A DNA stretch of 64,000 bases from Synchiropus splendidus (taxonomy: Eukaryota; Chordata; Actinopteri; Syngnathiformes; Callionymidae), in assembly GCF_027744825.2 (NCBI RefSeq), contig NC_071342.1, positions 13,845,501 to 13,909,500 on the forward strand. The letters run 5' to 3'. How positions within the stretch are numbered: position 1 is the first letter of the stretch; every line of letters starts with the position of its first letter. A model generated the notes under the pieces. The model searched no databases, was not told the DNA's origin, and saw only the letters and a list, made by a program, of their open reading frames with translations. Both the position numbers and the translations under genes were made by a program. Of this stretch, positions 1 through 18,002 are shown one piece after another.

Positions 1-5400
<5,400 letters not shown>

Positions 5401-5463
5401 TTAAATAGGCTCTTCCTCTGCATTGCACTCAGGCTCCAGCGATTCGCTATGTGAATGCTGCCC

Positions 5464-5471
5464 ATTTGCAT
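5464..5471 (-). promoter_or_regulatory. Octamer motif (ATGCAAAT on the - strand)
   Basis: A perfect ATTTGCAT is present on the + strand, the reverse complement of the POU-factor octamer. It lies in the putative beta promoter about 770 bp before the start codon, between a TATA-like sequence and the CT-rich tract. Neural POU factors bind this motif in general. Use here is inference from position only; a single 8-mer is expected about twice in 64 kb counting both strands. Confidence 0.3.
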
Positions 5472-5510
5472 AGCCACTCTCCCTGCTAGTTCCTGGCTGG
5501 CTGTTCAGGC

Positions 5511-5569
5511 TCCCCCTCCCTCTCTCCTCCTCCTCCTCCTTCCTCTCCTCCTCCTCCACTTCTCTCCCA
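5511..5569. repeat. Pyrimidine-rich CT/CTCC tract in the beta promoter
   Basis: About 59 bases consist almost wholly of C and T, with repeated CTC and CTCC units; the complementary strand is GA-rich. Such tracts in promoters can bind GA-binding or Sp1-like factors and can form triplex structures. Here it lies in the inferred promoter or leader. It also makes a chance Leu-rich upstream open frame (5455-5688), which I do not treat as a gene. Confidence 0.7.
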
Positions 5570-6176
5570 GAGTCCTCTTGCGCACATCTTCTGGAGCAGT
5601 GTTGCTGCTGCCTGTGTGTGCGTGCGTGTCTCTGCCTAGGGCTTTTTTTCTCCCAGGTGCTGCCGTTGATGGCGCTCGGAACAGTTGAGTTCACAGATCT
5701 CTAGATGGAGAACGGGCGCACAACTTGGCACAACTTACAGGTGCAATCCAAACGACTCGTGAGACTCGCTGCAGCTGTCCGATTCATGCAAGTCAGCCTT
5801 GGATTTGGACTATGGGTCCTTGCTTCTGGACAGATTGCAGGGGGAGAAGAAAGGAAACTTAGATCATCCGTCTGTCTCCCTTGAGGACCGGCTTGAAGTC
5901 TTCATCTTTCTTGGTCCGGCTTTTGTTTTTTCCCCTGGCTTTTTATCTGGAATATTTTTTTTCCGAGACAAACTAGTTGGTGAGCATCAAAACCAAGACT
6001 AATTTAGAGGCGCTTCCAAAATTTTGATGATGTTTCATGCGACTTTTTCGTCTATGTGGTTGCTGCTACGGATTTCCAAACCAAGTGGAGCTCACAACTG
6101 ACATTTTGCCCGGCATCCCCTTCCTGCTTTTAGGATCTTTCCCTCCCTTGGAATAAACAGTGACACGGTGAAGAGC

Positions 6177-6197
6177 ATGGGTGACCAAGCTCACTAG
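6177..6197 (+). other. Short upstream ORF in the beta-neurexin leader
   Basis: ATG at 6177 begins a six-codon frame (M-G-D-Q-A-H) ended by TAG at 6195-6197. It lies 43 bases before the main start and in a different frame. Its context is strong, with A at -3 and G at +4, better than the main ATG, which has A at -3 but T at +4. If the transcript starts upstream, ribosomes would be expected to meet this uORF first and reinitiate, which would lower beta-neurexin output. Translation of it is inference. Confidence 0.45.
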
Positions 6198-6240
6198 AGT
6201 TCCTACCAGAACTGAAGCCTCATCTGGCCACTTGAGGAAG

Positions 6241-6487
6241 ATGTCCGGAGTCTGGAGGACAACATTCTCCCTCCTGAGGCCCTTTGCCGAGCCCTTAAAG
6301 TGGAATTCTGCTTCACTTTTCTACCTGGCCTTGTGGATCTCTGCTCTGGCTCGAGGGTTTGTGGCGGGATTGGACACAGAACCTGTGGAGACTCTACACA
6401 ATATCCATCTCTCCCATGGAAACAAGCGACACCACAATGTGCCTATTGCTATCCACAGATCACCTGCATCCCTAAGAGCTGGGCACA
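6241..6487 (+). CDS. nrxn1: Beta-neurexin first coding exon (signal peptide and beta-specific N-terminus)
   Basis: This exon codes for the beta-specific N-terminus of neurexin, a presynaptic single-pass adhesion protein that binds neuroligins, LRRTMs and cerebellins. It holds 82 codons plus one base. Residues 1-22 are a basic n-region and about 23-43 ([21 protein letters not shown]) are a hydrophobic signal segment. Residues 53-65 are His-rich, and 67-82 carry [16 protein letters not shown], closely matching mammalian neurexin-1beta (VPIAIYRSPASLRGGH) and less like NRXN2 or NRXN3. ATG 6241 is the only in-frame start after the stop at 6169. The exon ends H82 plus one base, followed by a consensus GTAAGT donor at 6488 (phase 1). 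The next exon supplies CG, making Thr83. The n-region before the hydrophobic core differs from mammals, as is usual for neurexin signal peptides. Paralog nrxn1a versus nrxn1b is undecided. Confidence 0.9.
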
Positions 6488-7274
6488 GTAAGTAGTTAGA
6501 CGTCCTTGCTGCAGAGTTCTGGCTTGACCCTTAAAGACAAGGCAATATATATGACCCTGAAACCCATACAGACACAAATGACGGACTAGAATAGCAGCTT
6601 AGACACATCCCCTTATTTTCTGTCTCAGCAAAGTGCCCTCTGTCTCCATGTCTGAGATTAGCCATATCCCTATCTCCAGATGCTCCACTGTGTGCAGATT
6701 AGACAGGCTTATAACATTGTGTAGCTCCTTGTTGCCCCTGGGTGTTTAAAATGAAACAAAAGTTGCGTTGCTTCCAGCTCTACTGGGCGATGATCCACTT
6801 CTGGCCCCTACCCAGTTTGCAACAACGCTTTTTCTATTGCGAACGTGTGCCAGGATATTAAAAGTTCATAGTAGTAGCGTGAAGAGGCAGACAGGAATCT
6901 TCTGTGCATAACGTCATTGCAACTGTGCACTGCAGTCGTCACGCTTCTGTCTGTTTGGAAATCATTTGTTTCAGTTCCTACACAGACCTTCAGTCGACTC
7001 GTATGAGATACAGTTTACTTAAGGCGGGGGTTGAAATGATTCAACAGGCCGTCGTTGTTAATTTAGAAATGGAAAAAGCGAATAAACATTGATATACAAA
7101 TTAACTACATTGTCGTATCGTGAAGTAAATATGACAGTTTCCCTTGTGAAATGGGGTTTTGGCAGTGTTTACCATATTTCAAGCAACACTCTTGTTTTTC
7201 GGATACAGTTGCTTTTTTCGGTCAAAGTACTATGATGTTTCAGTCTTTTAGTCTGCAGCAGTGATCGTAGTTTC

Positions 7275-7276
<2 letters not shown>

Positions 7277-7369
<93 letters not shown>
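7277..7369. repeat. Pure TA microsatellite
   Basis: A perfect 93-base TA run is flanked on both sides by the same short sequence (GTTTCATT), so the tract is bracketed by an 8-base direct repeat. The bracketing may come from slippage or a small insertion. It lies less than 1 kb into the first beta intron. Confidence 0.97.
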
Positions 7370-7372
<3 letters not shown>

Positions 7373-10300
7373 TCATTTTATCTTTTGTCTTTTGTCTTTT
7401 TGTGGTAAAGGGATTCATGAAAATATAAACTACCATAATATGTGTGCGCTTGTGATCGCACAGCTATGCGGCTCCATGTAGCATATGACATCATCGCCAT
7501 AGATTAGACGTCAAGATTGTACTATTCATTTTCACATATATCGGTGTTACATTAAATATATGTTTCAATTTATCTTGGTCAAATCTCAACCAATCACAAA
7601 CCATGAACTCATTTTTTACACTTTTTTGCACTTGCTGTTGGCATACGTGCCATTTCACATCAGGAGGTGTTTTTCTTTGTCAGATATTTCTGAAAGCTCC
7701 ATTGAGAAACTAGGCCAGAGCGTGGATCACAGGACAGAGACGACCTGCATGCACAAGGGAGCCGACGCACCCTCGCTGATGGTGGGAGTGATGGGAGGTT
7801 TTCTGGCCTACTGAGACATGAACGGAGGCAATTAAGCCACTCTGCTGTGACCTGTCTGGAGTGGACAACACTCAGCGTGCCTCCTATTCTCCCCAAGGAC
7901 CCCGAGGGCATATGCTGTTTTTTGGCGGCTCCAATGGCTTCATATCAGAGTTATCACCATAGCCTTAAGGAAGTTGTATTACCAGGTCATAGTGGAGAAC
8001 TCGGAGGGTGCAGTGCAAAAGTCATGATGTGAATTCATTCGCGCTTCATCATAAAAACTCAATGTTGCCTCCCAATATACACAGCTCGGGGACAGTGTTT
8101 TTTATGGCCCAAAAGCTGAAGACGCTGCTGTGCAGCAGTTCATTTTATCTTGTCAGCTGCAACAAATCATCATTTCCCCTTTAATAATCTCATAGATTGA
8201 GGCTTTAAAGTCTCACTCTCTTATAGATTACCATGAGTACATTTTAATTATTGCTTTTTTCATAGATCAAAGGTATATACTGCGAGACTGGAGAAAATTA
8301 TGTGAAAGCATTGTAATGCCGATGGTATGGGCTTGGATGGATGGTGGATGGATGAGAGCTTTCTGGGGTGATTTTCCCTGCCCCTTTTCTGACTCAGCCC
8401 ATGAATGATCCCTGAATAAATGGCAGGTTCTCTACTCTACTTTTGTTTTTGTTGCTGTCCCGATGTGGGTGCAGAGTTCTGTTCCATCAGGAAGCACGAT
8501 CTCTGTTGGGGTTTTGAGATGATGGCATGTACTATCTGTTGGGGTCCATTTCAACTTCAGAACGATGATACAACCCAACAAACAAATCACAGATTGTCAC
8601 TAGTGCGGTAAGGGTGGGCGGAGTCTGGTCCACTGTTTCTCTTTTTAACGTCTTTATAATTCTGTTAGTTGGAAAGAGCTGCATCATCTGGACTTCATCC
8701 TCAGAGAATTTGATCCTAATGAAACTATGGTTTCCTGGATTCCCATCCGGTGTAGTGCCACCCTTAAATCTGAAATGAATTCTGTCCAAAGACTGCACAT
8801 GGTCGTACCAGCATTACCTATTTTGCAGAGAATAATGGTGAACTTTAAAGAGTTGAGGAAACCACATGGAGAAAACAAAAATATTCACCTCAGAATAAGT
8901 TGTATTTTGTCTCCAGTCAAAGCATGTTGTCCCTGTAAGCATGTGCTGTTATGGCAATGAACATATTGAACATCAGCATTTTTCCTGAGAAAAAAATAGA
9001 AAAAATCTCCATTGGGGTGTCTGTCATTGATTTATGTCCGGAGAAAGAGAAAATTACCATGGTCAGGATGTATGAAATTGAGTTGGAGTGTGATGCATTG
9101 TTTGTTTAGGGCAACCAGTAATGAGGTTCAGACAGCATCAACTCTGAGTAGCACACGATCCATTCATCACGAAAATACTCCCAGAGGTGATGGTCTTCTT
9201 TGCGGAGATGGATATGATACTGGATATGTTGGATAACTAGGTTATTTTTTGTGGCTGTCTGCTCTTCTTACTCAATGGGACCTGACGGATGAGACGAACA
9301 GCGGATAGTGTTTTGTTGTTCGAGCAGGGAATTCTAAAAGCTTTTAATCATGTTTTTCATTATTTTCAGTGTCTTAGCTTTTCTCACGCCCCGAAATAGA
9401 ACTCCCGATCCTCTCACGCACCGTCTCTACTACTACTTGTTTGTGTAGTATCATCCGTCATGACCCGAGGGTGCAGTCGGCGACAGTCAACCTCATTTCA
9501 ATATGTGGAGCAGATTAAGATTCAAAAGCTATGAAAGAAAAATAGAGAGGAATGTAGATGATGGTTGAGTCATATCTGTCTTTAAATTTAAAATCTGCCA
9601 TTTCATATCTGAACTTGTGATAAAAAAGTACTACTTCATGAATGTACTTATTTGTAAATATTAGACAACATTTCTGTCCCAGAATATATATATTCAAATT
9701 ATCCAACTGTAATACTATAATGGACCTTGTAAAGATTGAGTTCAGCGACGTGAGTGGGCTGTAGCAGCTCTAATGCTGAGGACATATTCAGCAGGTAAAT
9801 AATGTTGATGAAAAAAGAAAGAAGAGAGAAACGTAGAGAATGAAAAAGAGTGAGGAGAGCAGGGAAAGTTGCAGCTCTCTGACGTCACGCTGCTTCCAGT
9901 GTGTTGCCATCTTGTGTAATGTAATTACTCCCATGTCTCCAAGCTGATGTCATTTTGCGATAGTGTGAAGATGACAGTATCTCAGCTTCTCTGAGGCAGC
10001 GGGGACGATAGCTGCCCAGATAAGAATCAGAGTACATGTTCCTCATCTCTAAAGGGAGCATCGGCAGTTATTGACCCAGGGATGATACTGCTGTTATTTA
10101 TCTATTTCTCTCCTTTGAACAAACCCGTCTGTGTGTTCTGGAGCCTCTACTGAATTTACTGACCAATATATTTGGTTCAAATCGCTCTACTTTATCTCTC
10201 ACACAGAACTGACTTACCCACCCCCCACGCACTCGCTGGAACCCACTCGAGCGGACATAGTGGTCAGCTTTTGTTGCCTGCAGTGGTCTGTGTGGCTTTG

Positions 10301-10509
10301 GTGGTGACCGTACTCTGGTTGGCATGAAGGGAAATGAGACCTGACTGTGCGTGCGGTGGGTTCAGCTGAGTAATGTGTCCGGTTTTACTTTGGAGACCTG
10401 GATGATGGAGAAAGGGGGAGTTAAAAGACCCCCACCTTCCTCAGGTCTGACTCAAGGGAATGTCTGTGCCCCTTACACGTGCAGGTCTAGTCTTACTTTG
10501 CATCAGGGT

Positions 10510-10510
<1 letters not shown>

Positions 10511-10541
<31 letters not shown>
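10511..10541. repeat. Poly-T tract
   Basis: Thirty-one consecutive T bases are followed by more T-rich sequence to about 10560. Read on the - strand this is a poly-A tail-like tract, as left by retroposition. The upstream - strand sequence was not recognised as any known SINE or LINE. Confidence 0.9.
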
Positions 10542-10542
<1 letters not shown>

Positions 10543-10885
10543 GTTTGTTTTGTTTTTTTACCCATGAGGCACTTTGGTGAATCACCATCAAGAGTTCTGT
10601 CTTCTTTAAGAAACCCGCTCCATTGCTGCCCCTGTCTGCGGGATGTTGTTGTGATGGCTCATTTTGTTCACTTAACAATATCATACTGAACATATTCATG
10701 AAAGATGAACAACATTTATATATTTTTATGAAGAAATTGTGAGTCCTTTCATTCAGATTTCTTCTCCTCACAAGAAGTTACCATAAAATTTAATCCATAT
10801 TGTCTTTCCCAATGCAGCTCTTTCCTTAGTTCAGTGTCTGCAGTTCATCTTGAAATGTGTCTGTTTTTTGACACGGTGTAAAGTA

Positions 10886-11050
10886 GTGATGGGCTTAGTG
10901 TTCATGAAACACTGTCCTCATTTCAGCCTCCACGAGATGGCTCTCTCTGCTCTAAAATCTTTGAAACCTCACATCGCTTTTCAACCAAGCGCTCCACCTG
11001 CTGGGCTCAGAAAATAAGGACACTGTTTTATGATGCCTCATTAGCCATCG
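10886..11050. mobile_element. MITE-like inverted-repeat element, copy A
   Basis: The left end contains GATGGGC..TTCATGAAACACTGTCCTCATTT. The right end, read in reverse complement, gives the matching GATGGC..CATAAAACAGTGTCCTTATTTT. About 165 bp long with no coding capacity, it shares ends and internal words with three other copies in this window. Short length, imperfect terminal inverted repeats and several dispersed copies fit a non-autonomous DNA transposon. I cannot name the superfamily; no clear target-site duplication was seen. Confidence 0.65.
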
Positions 11051-11304
11051 CTAGTCTCCCTGTTATTTTCATTTTGTCTATTAAATTAAAATATGAATAA
11101 AGCATATAACGCTCGATTGAATTTAATACAATGTATTAGTATGAGTAGGATGAATAATATAAGTGGTATACATACATCCAAAAAGTAAGACAACAATAAA
11201 TATGACATCAAATCAAAAAAAAAAAAGAAAACAACTGCAAAAATGACTCAATAGAGAAAATATCTATTGTCACTTTTTCAGTCACTGCAGTAGTGTTCAT
11301 ACAA

Positions 11305-11514
11305 GTGATACAAGTTTCATGAGGCTTTACGAAGCAGTTGCGATCAATTGGGGAAGCGGTGGCCTTGTTTAACTGAGCTTAGTAGGTTACGCTCTTGGTA
11401 TAAACATGATGTGAGGTATAATGTAAATAGTTGTTCAGAGATCATATAGCAGACGGTGCCATCTAGAGGACTCTGAAAATGAGGGCATTGTTTCATGAAA
11501 CCCCAATAACCCAG
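11305..11514. mobile_element. MITE-like inverted-repeat element, copy B
   Basis: The left end reads CAAGTTTCATGAGGCTTTACGA and is decayed. The right end is well kept: GCCATCTAGAGGACTCTGAA, then a stretch matching the reverse complement of the family's left end, with ATGAGGGCATTGTTTCATGAAACC. An internal ATGATGTGAGGT matches copy D. It lies only about 250 bp from copy A, so A and B may be neighbouring insertions or a local duplication. Confidence 0.55.
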
Positions 11515-11572
11515 TCATTTTTCATTTCAAAAATCATGAAGGAAATTCATTGTCATTGCCGACGACAATGTT

Positions 11573-11592
11573 TATATATATATATATATATA
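11573..11592. repeat. Short TA microsatellite
   Basis: About ten TA units occur just after MITE-like copy B. It is a small tract with no other structure. Confidence 0.85.
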
Positions 11593-13264
11593 AACAAAAT
11601 GGTAGTTTTGTAACGTTGTGGATGCTAATGCCTGACTGTACATGTTCAAGTCCCAAGTGATATACATTAAGTACTAATCTTCTTTCTTTCCTCTCCCCAT
11701 TGGATTTCAAGCATTATGACAGAATACAAATGAGTGCATTTAAATAAATAAAGTAGAGATTACAGACACGAGGCCAACATTTTTATCTGATCTGAAATGA
11801 GGTCATTCACCCCCAGGAAGATTCAGTCTCCGTCGCCATAATGAGGCATCAGCCATGGAGTCTTTAAACACACACATTTCCTCGCGAATGCTCCCTGCAC
11901 ACACAATGAAGCACATGCTCACAAATCATCTTTCATCTCTTTGATCTCGTTCAGTCATTGTCAGGCGGCGGCTTGTGAATGTGAGTATTTTTGAAGCAAT
12001 ATGCAAATGTGCACAAAAGTTTCATTTTGGTCGCTAATGATTGATTCAAATACGGTGTCGGTCGCAGTGTGGAGGAGGCGTTTCACTCTGACAGCTTCTG
12101 GGACCCTGTGGTTTCCTCTGACAAACCCGCCGCACCTGAGAGGACAGTTATAGTTCATGACAACATCCATGGAGAAAATGGTAGAAATCATTCCCCCATT
12201 CACTGCAGGACAAAACCAAACGCCAGAGAGTCACTGATCAATGCGGAATCTCCACTTCCTCTCACCCCATGTGACTAAACTGACTGACATTGTAGTCGGC
12301 AATGACAATGTAATCCGTCTCGATGGCAATCACCGGTGAATAAAGTGCTTTTTAAAACTGCCGGGAGTAACAATTGCAGGTCACAATAATAACTAACCAT
12401 GTCATAACTATTCTCTTTCCCGCAGCTTACAATTGCTCACCTGCTGCAGAGTGGCCTGAGAAAGAAAGCTGCACCCTAATCCACCCTAATAGGATTGTGT
12501 GGGATTTCACCTTTCTCATTGCTCCCTCCATCTTAGCGCGCCTTCGGCCTGCTGGCAAACACTGATAAAAACATGCCTGCCTGACACCTAAGTACAAGCC
12601 AATATTAGCATGCATATATTTCACGATAATAGTGTCACAAAACAGCCCTGCGTATTGCTTCCTGTCCCCTATTGATGGAAGATAGCCAGTATCTGTGTGG
12701 TGAGGAGGACAGTGCCATTTTCCGACTGTGCCCAGACGTTGCTTTTCGATTAGGAGCTGCAACAAACAAAACACCAGTAGGTGTATTGTGGGAAAATATC
12801 CCTTTGCAAACCTGTATATAAACAGAGGAACATCACCTCTTCAAGAAAACAGATCAGTTGTGTCTCAACAAGTGCTGTTGATTTGACCGACTGCTTTAAA
12901 AGGTTTATATTGACGTACAATGAGGCAATGATCCATGGTGGGGGTGAAGCTCACAAAGGGTGGGGGGGCAAAATCTTTAACAAATCGGCCAAAGAAACTG
13001 CATGTTTACTGGGGAATATGAGTCCGATTGTGATATTGTCTTTCAGTCACAATTGTTTGTCCTCTTTCATCAACCACTCTCCCTCATAATACAAAATATA
13101 CTCTCAAACGTCTCCCCACTTTCCGTCAGATACCCATCCTTCATCCCTTACTTTGCGTATATTCAGGTTAAATATCTCGAAAGGTCACAATTGTTGTTGT
13201 ATATTAAAGTATTTAGAGCAAGAACTGACCGCTCCAAAATAACCGTAATAACATATACATGGTA

Positions 13265-13455
13265 ATGAAGTTTATGAGGTTTCATGAAACAGTGTCTTAT
13301 TTTTCGGAGGCCACTAGATGGCACTGTCTGCTGCATAATCATAGGCAGCAATTTCAATGGAACCTCACATTATTTTGGCACCTAAAGAGCTCTGAAAATT
13401 TGTACGCAGTATCATCAACCCATCACTGCTGTTTCATGATCCCTCATCTACCCGT
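13265..13455. mobile_element. MITE-like inverted-repeat element, copy C
   Basis: The left end reads TTTCATGAAACAGTGTCTTATTTTT followed by GGCCACTAGATGGCACTGTC. The right end reads CTGTTTCATGATCCCTCATC, the inverted counterpart. The internal GAACCTCACATTATTTTGGC matches the AACCTCACATC of copy A. It belongs to the same family as copies A, B and D. Confidence 0.6.
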
Positions 13456-14051
13456 CACTGACCACACAATTCCATTGAAACATCATGAAAATCATGAAGG
13501 AAATGTCCATATAAATCATGTGACAGCATCAAACGTCGAGGCTCAGACTGAGCCCCATGTGAGTCAGATACTGTAGCCAACTCATTGTACTTACAGAGAA
13601 TCACAATGCTTCAGCTTTAGTTTCGCTTCTACATGACCAGACGGAAACAGCGGAACATGTTTTATAACTACCAGCATTGGAATGAAACTCATCATAAACG
13701 CTCTCCTGAGATCAAAAGATTTTTTTGTGCTTGGCAGTTTCCACTAACTTTCATTTGCTTGTGTGGTGAAATATCCGCTCTGTTTCCTTCTAATGTGCCT
13801 TTGTGTGAAGGGATATTTATGCTGATGCTGGGTGGGGTGCAGCTGGTGATGGGCAGTCCGAATTGTCTCTGGTCTCAGATCACAGCTCTGGACTGGGTTT
13901 TTCTTCCGCCCTTCCGCGGTATAATTATCTAGCACACTTGTCTTTTCCAGTAATTAGAACTGCAGTCACACTCCACATCTGTTGGCTCCCTAACATAGAA
14001 GACAACAGCTTCTGGAGACCATTTGGCTCTTGTGATGTTTGTATTACACGC

Positions 14052-14074
14052 CACACACACACACACACACACAC
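14052..14074. repeat. CA dinucleotide repeat
   Basis: A perfect run of about eleven CA units, an ordinary vertebrate microsatellite. Confidence 0.95.
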
Positions 14075-15146
14075 TGACTGAAAGTAAATACACAGAGGTC
14101 TGATGGAAGAAAATCACTCAAACATGCTTTTAAGTGGAAATGAATATGCAGAGAATCGCCTTCTAAATGCTTTAGCAACACAGGGATTAGCGATTGCTGC
14201 AATATGAAACACGGGATACAAAAGAATGCCGACTCCACAAATTGCTGGAAAACAAAATGGCTGACCTCAACGACAGAGAGGGAGAGTTGTGTCTGTGAAG
14301 CAAATGAGGCAAGTGATGATGAGAGAGTAAATTAGACGCTGTCGATACCGCGGGACACCTCGATCAGAGCCAAGGCTGTTGGCTCGGGGAGCAGATATGC
14401 AGCTGGTAGTACTAACAGAGGATCGTTTGGTGTATTTCTCTGTTAAGACACTGAGTCTTGTCAGCGCCGGCGAGATGGGCCAGGGGTGTCTGATGGGAAC
14501 ATGCATCACTTTGAGCCTTCAGGGGAAGGAAGTTTGCACCCAGAGAGCTGGACCCTAGCTGTGGCGACCAAAAACAGGATGAGCGGTCCGTACTTTTGCA
14601 TTGAAACTCCGCCGTGACGATCCATCCGTCATCCTCTGAGCACTGAAGGTGTAGCGACAAATGGCTTTGCATATTGGTGGCAGCGAAATCCGCGCAGCAT
14701 TAATTTGCCTCAGAAGTTGACATTATAACATCATGACAAAGTGTATACATGACAACCACCTGGGGGGATTTGGAAGAAACAAGCGTGTTGTTGGTATGCT
14801 ACCCTATAAGATTAGATTTTTCTTATTTTAGCTGATAAATCCTAGAAGCTGGGAAGCAATAGCTATGGAGTTGGTTGTTATGTTATGCTCTAATTCATTA
14901 GAGTACGTTCACCTCCCGTTCTTCAATGAAACAGGCTTCTGCCTGCATCAAATTTTCTCAACTAAGCATTTCAATTGCCGGCACTTGTTGTCTCTGCCCT
15001 TTTGGTAAGAATAAAAATGACATTTGCTGTGTGTGACAAAGACTTTAAGCATGATTGATATGGATGATGATATGGTATCTCAGCAAAATAGTCAGGAAAT
15101 TATCATATATTAATATGTGGCCTTTGACATTCAATGTTTAAAACTG

Positions 15147-15403
<257 letters not shown>

Positions 15404-18002
15404 GTTCAGCATTTTGAAATAGGACACAACACCGATATGAGCCGATGCCGACAACCCTCCCACCGTTTTGAAATTGTAATAGAATTTTTTTTTTTTTATC
15501 CACTGTATCTTGGATGGGAAAGACCTAAGAGATATAATTACCAAAATAATAATTACCAAATGTTATCTGTGTATCTGTGTAAAGAAAGAAAGAACATTTT
15601 AAAAAATATATAAAATATATTAATATACTTTATATAATGTATATACATAATTCCTATTAGATGACTTTTACATCAAAGTCTGACTACTGATTTTTTTTTT
15701 TTTTCGCGAACTGCCATAGTGTCTTAAGCTGCCATCTTGTTTTAAAAGCAAATCATTTTGTTATGCCAATACAAGGTGGTGCAGGTAATATCACAGTTTT
15801 TTTTTTTTTTTTAACATTTTTAACAGGGTGGAAAATTTTAGCCAATGAGACGGGCTAAAAAAAAGTGTTGGTCCTACTCTGCTTTCAGTTGACATGTTAA
15901 GTTTGCTGCTCCCGGGACAAATAGGGATGACCAATCAAAGGGGCACGCAGCTACGCCCCACATTAGGTCTCGCCTTAATTTCATTACATCAAATTAGCAA
16001 AGGCAAAAGTGAGAAGGGCAGAGAGCAGGCAAAGCGGATTAACGGCGCGCGGCTTATGAGGGCAGGTTGGACGGCGTCTGCTGTCCTATGTGCAATAATG
16101 CTGCTGTTGGATTTTCTTCAGTAGGACGGCTTAATGCTCTTAGGTCACTTGATACTGTTTAAACAAGACTGTGCAAGAAGGCGAATTAAAGTATTGAATC
16201 GTCTGAAATAAACACACTTTGAATCATATTTGATGTATTATGACGATGATTGTCAGTCATGTAAAGCAAAAAAGAAGCAGCTCCGTCTGATCAGTATGAT
16301 ATTGCTGCTTAAGCACGTCGGGGTATTCCATTTCATTTTCAAACATTTGATAGACCTGGTACCCGCCGGACTGAAGATTAAGTCTCAGTCCAGTGAAGTG
16401 TAAAAGTTCCTATTGATCGCGTTGCATATCTGCCAATACAGCCAGACTTATTAAGACAACCCAAAGTAAGCAGGCTGTCGGCGTCCTGCCTTGATTTAGT
16501 GGCCGCATCCGTGCGCTTTCTGCTGACTGCAAAGAGAATCGCTCAGCTCCAGCTCTCTGATAAAGACTGACGGGAAATTTATCACCTAAAATACAAGGGT
16601 GGAAGCAAAGCAGAGGGTGCAGAGGAATGAATTTTGGGGGTCCTTGACACGACTAAAGCAGAAGGGATCGGTTTTACCGCTCAGCGCCCACAGTTATCTT
16701 TAATCTGGACTCTTTTCTTTGCTCAAATGTGAGCGATGAACCAGCTCATACTGCATTGTGTTGTTCCTACTGTAATATTATTTTCCACTCTTTCTTCCTC
16801 ATAACACCCTATTCTGCTTAAACTGCCTATCAATGTACGATCCATAGATTTTTTTTAATTTCCCAAAGGGCTGCTCACATACCATTAAAGATGGAATCTT
16901 GCCTTTCACCTATGAAACACGGGTCAAATCGTCGAAGGTGCAGAGCAATGCGGTGACGGAACAATGAACAGATATAGAATTGGAGATTGGGTGGGGAACC
17001 GGTGAACGGAAGAAAGGGGGCTACAGGGACCTTTTCTGACTCCACTCTGCCTCACTTTTCAGCTCTAACTGTCCAGCTGGAATGTATTTATTTTCTTCAC
17101 CAGAGGCTACTGCGGCATCTCATTCTGAACAAGGGTAGAAAAAAGAAGGTTCATCTTAATTCATAGAAAAATTGTCTTGCAAGAAAAGTCTGCAGGTCTG
17201 GTGTGTGGTGAAATATCCCCTATTTATCAAGTGAACGCTTTGAAAATTTGTGAAACCTAAAGTGACACACTTTTGCTGAGAAAGTTGAAGAAGGAAGAGG
17301 GTTTGTAGTCGATGGATGCAAGGCTTATCTGCCCTACTTGTGGTGCTAGAAGCATTCCCATTGGGTATCTTAATTTATGCATCTATAAGTGGCATGTGAG
17401 GGTTTTCTGAATGAACCCTCATGAAATACGTTACATTTCAGTCGGAACAAATACCTGGTCCTTTTTGTTGGCCTGCGTCGACGGTAAATATTCAGTTGAA
17501 GTGGATATTAAACAGGTCAAGTTTTTTCTTCTGTTGTCGTGTATTTGATGCCACGAAAAGCATGGAAGCACTTTTCAGTAAAGAGGGAAAATGTGTAGTG
17601 ATTTGTAAATTTATATACGGATGGGGAGCAAACTCTTGGGCTGTATTTTAATCGTGAGCTATATGGTTATGATCCGCTGCAATTCCCAGGAAGCTTTTTA
17701 CCAACAGCCATGTTTACGTGGCATTTAAGATTTCATTAGTTTGTGGAGAAGCAGACGCGCTAGCTGTGGGAGTGTCAAGGGATTTAAATGAAGATGGTGG
17801 ACGGTATGACATCATATAAAGTGAATCCATGTGAAATTTAGCATCGGCTAATTGATAAATAGCATGTAAATGAGTTGAACCAGGACATTGTTGGTCAGTT
17901 TACAAGTGTTATAATATGTTGGTTGATTGACTCTGTGCTTCATAACATAAAGAATGATCTAAATAAGTCTAATATAACTACTCTATTTTTGGCAAATCAT
18001 AT

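Larger units (their letters stand above)
5401..6240 (+). promoter_or_regulatory. nrxn1: Putative beta-neurexin proximal promoter and 5' leader
   Basis: This stretch directly precedes the beta start codon. Near the left edge is an AT-rich TTAAATAG sequence at about 5401-5408 that could act as a TATA-like element. It is followed by an octamer motif, a CT-rich tract, and then a leader with several upstream ATGs. An in-frame TGA at 6169-6171 closes the main frame, so translation cannot start further upstream without splicing. The transcription start is not visible from sequence alone. Placement of the promoter rests on known neurexin architecture, where beta transcripts start just upstream of the beta-specific exon. 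Confidence 0.45.

Noticed and set aside
5455..5688. 77-codon frame with a Leu-rich, signal-peptide-like start in the beta promoter
   Set aside because: The Leu run comes from the CTC-rich tract, the frame ends well before the beta start, and no family is recognised.
6181..6240. Possible N-terminal extension of the beta exon upstream of ATG 6241
   Set aside because: The frame has no ATG before 6241 and is closed by TGA at 6169-6171; starting at GTG 6181 would be unusual.
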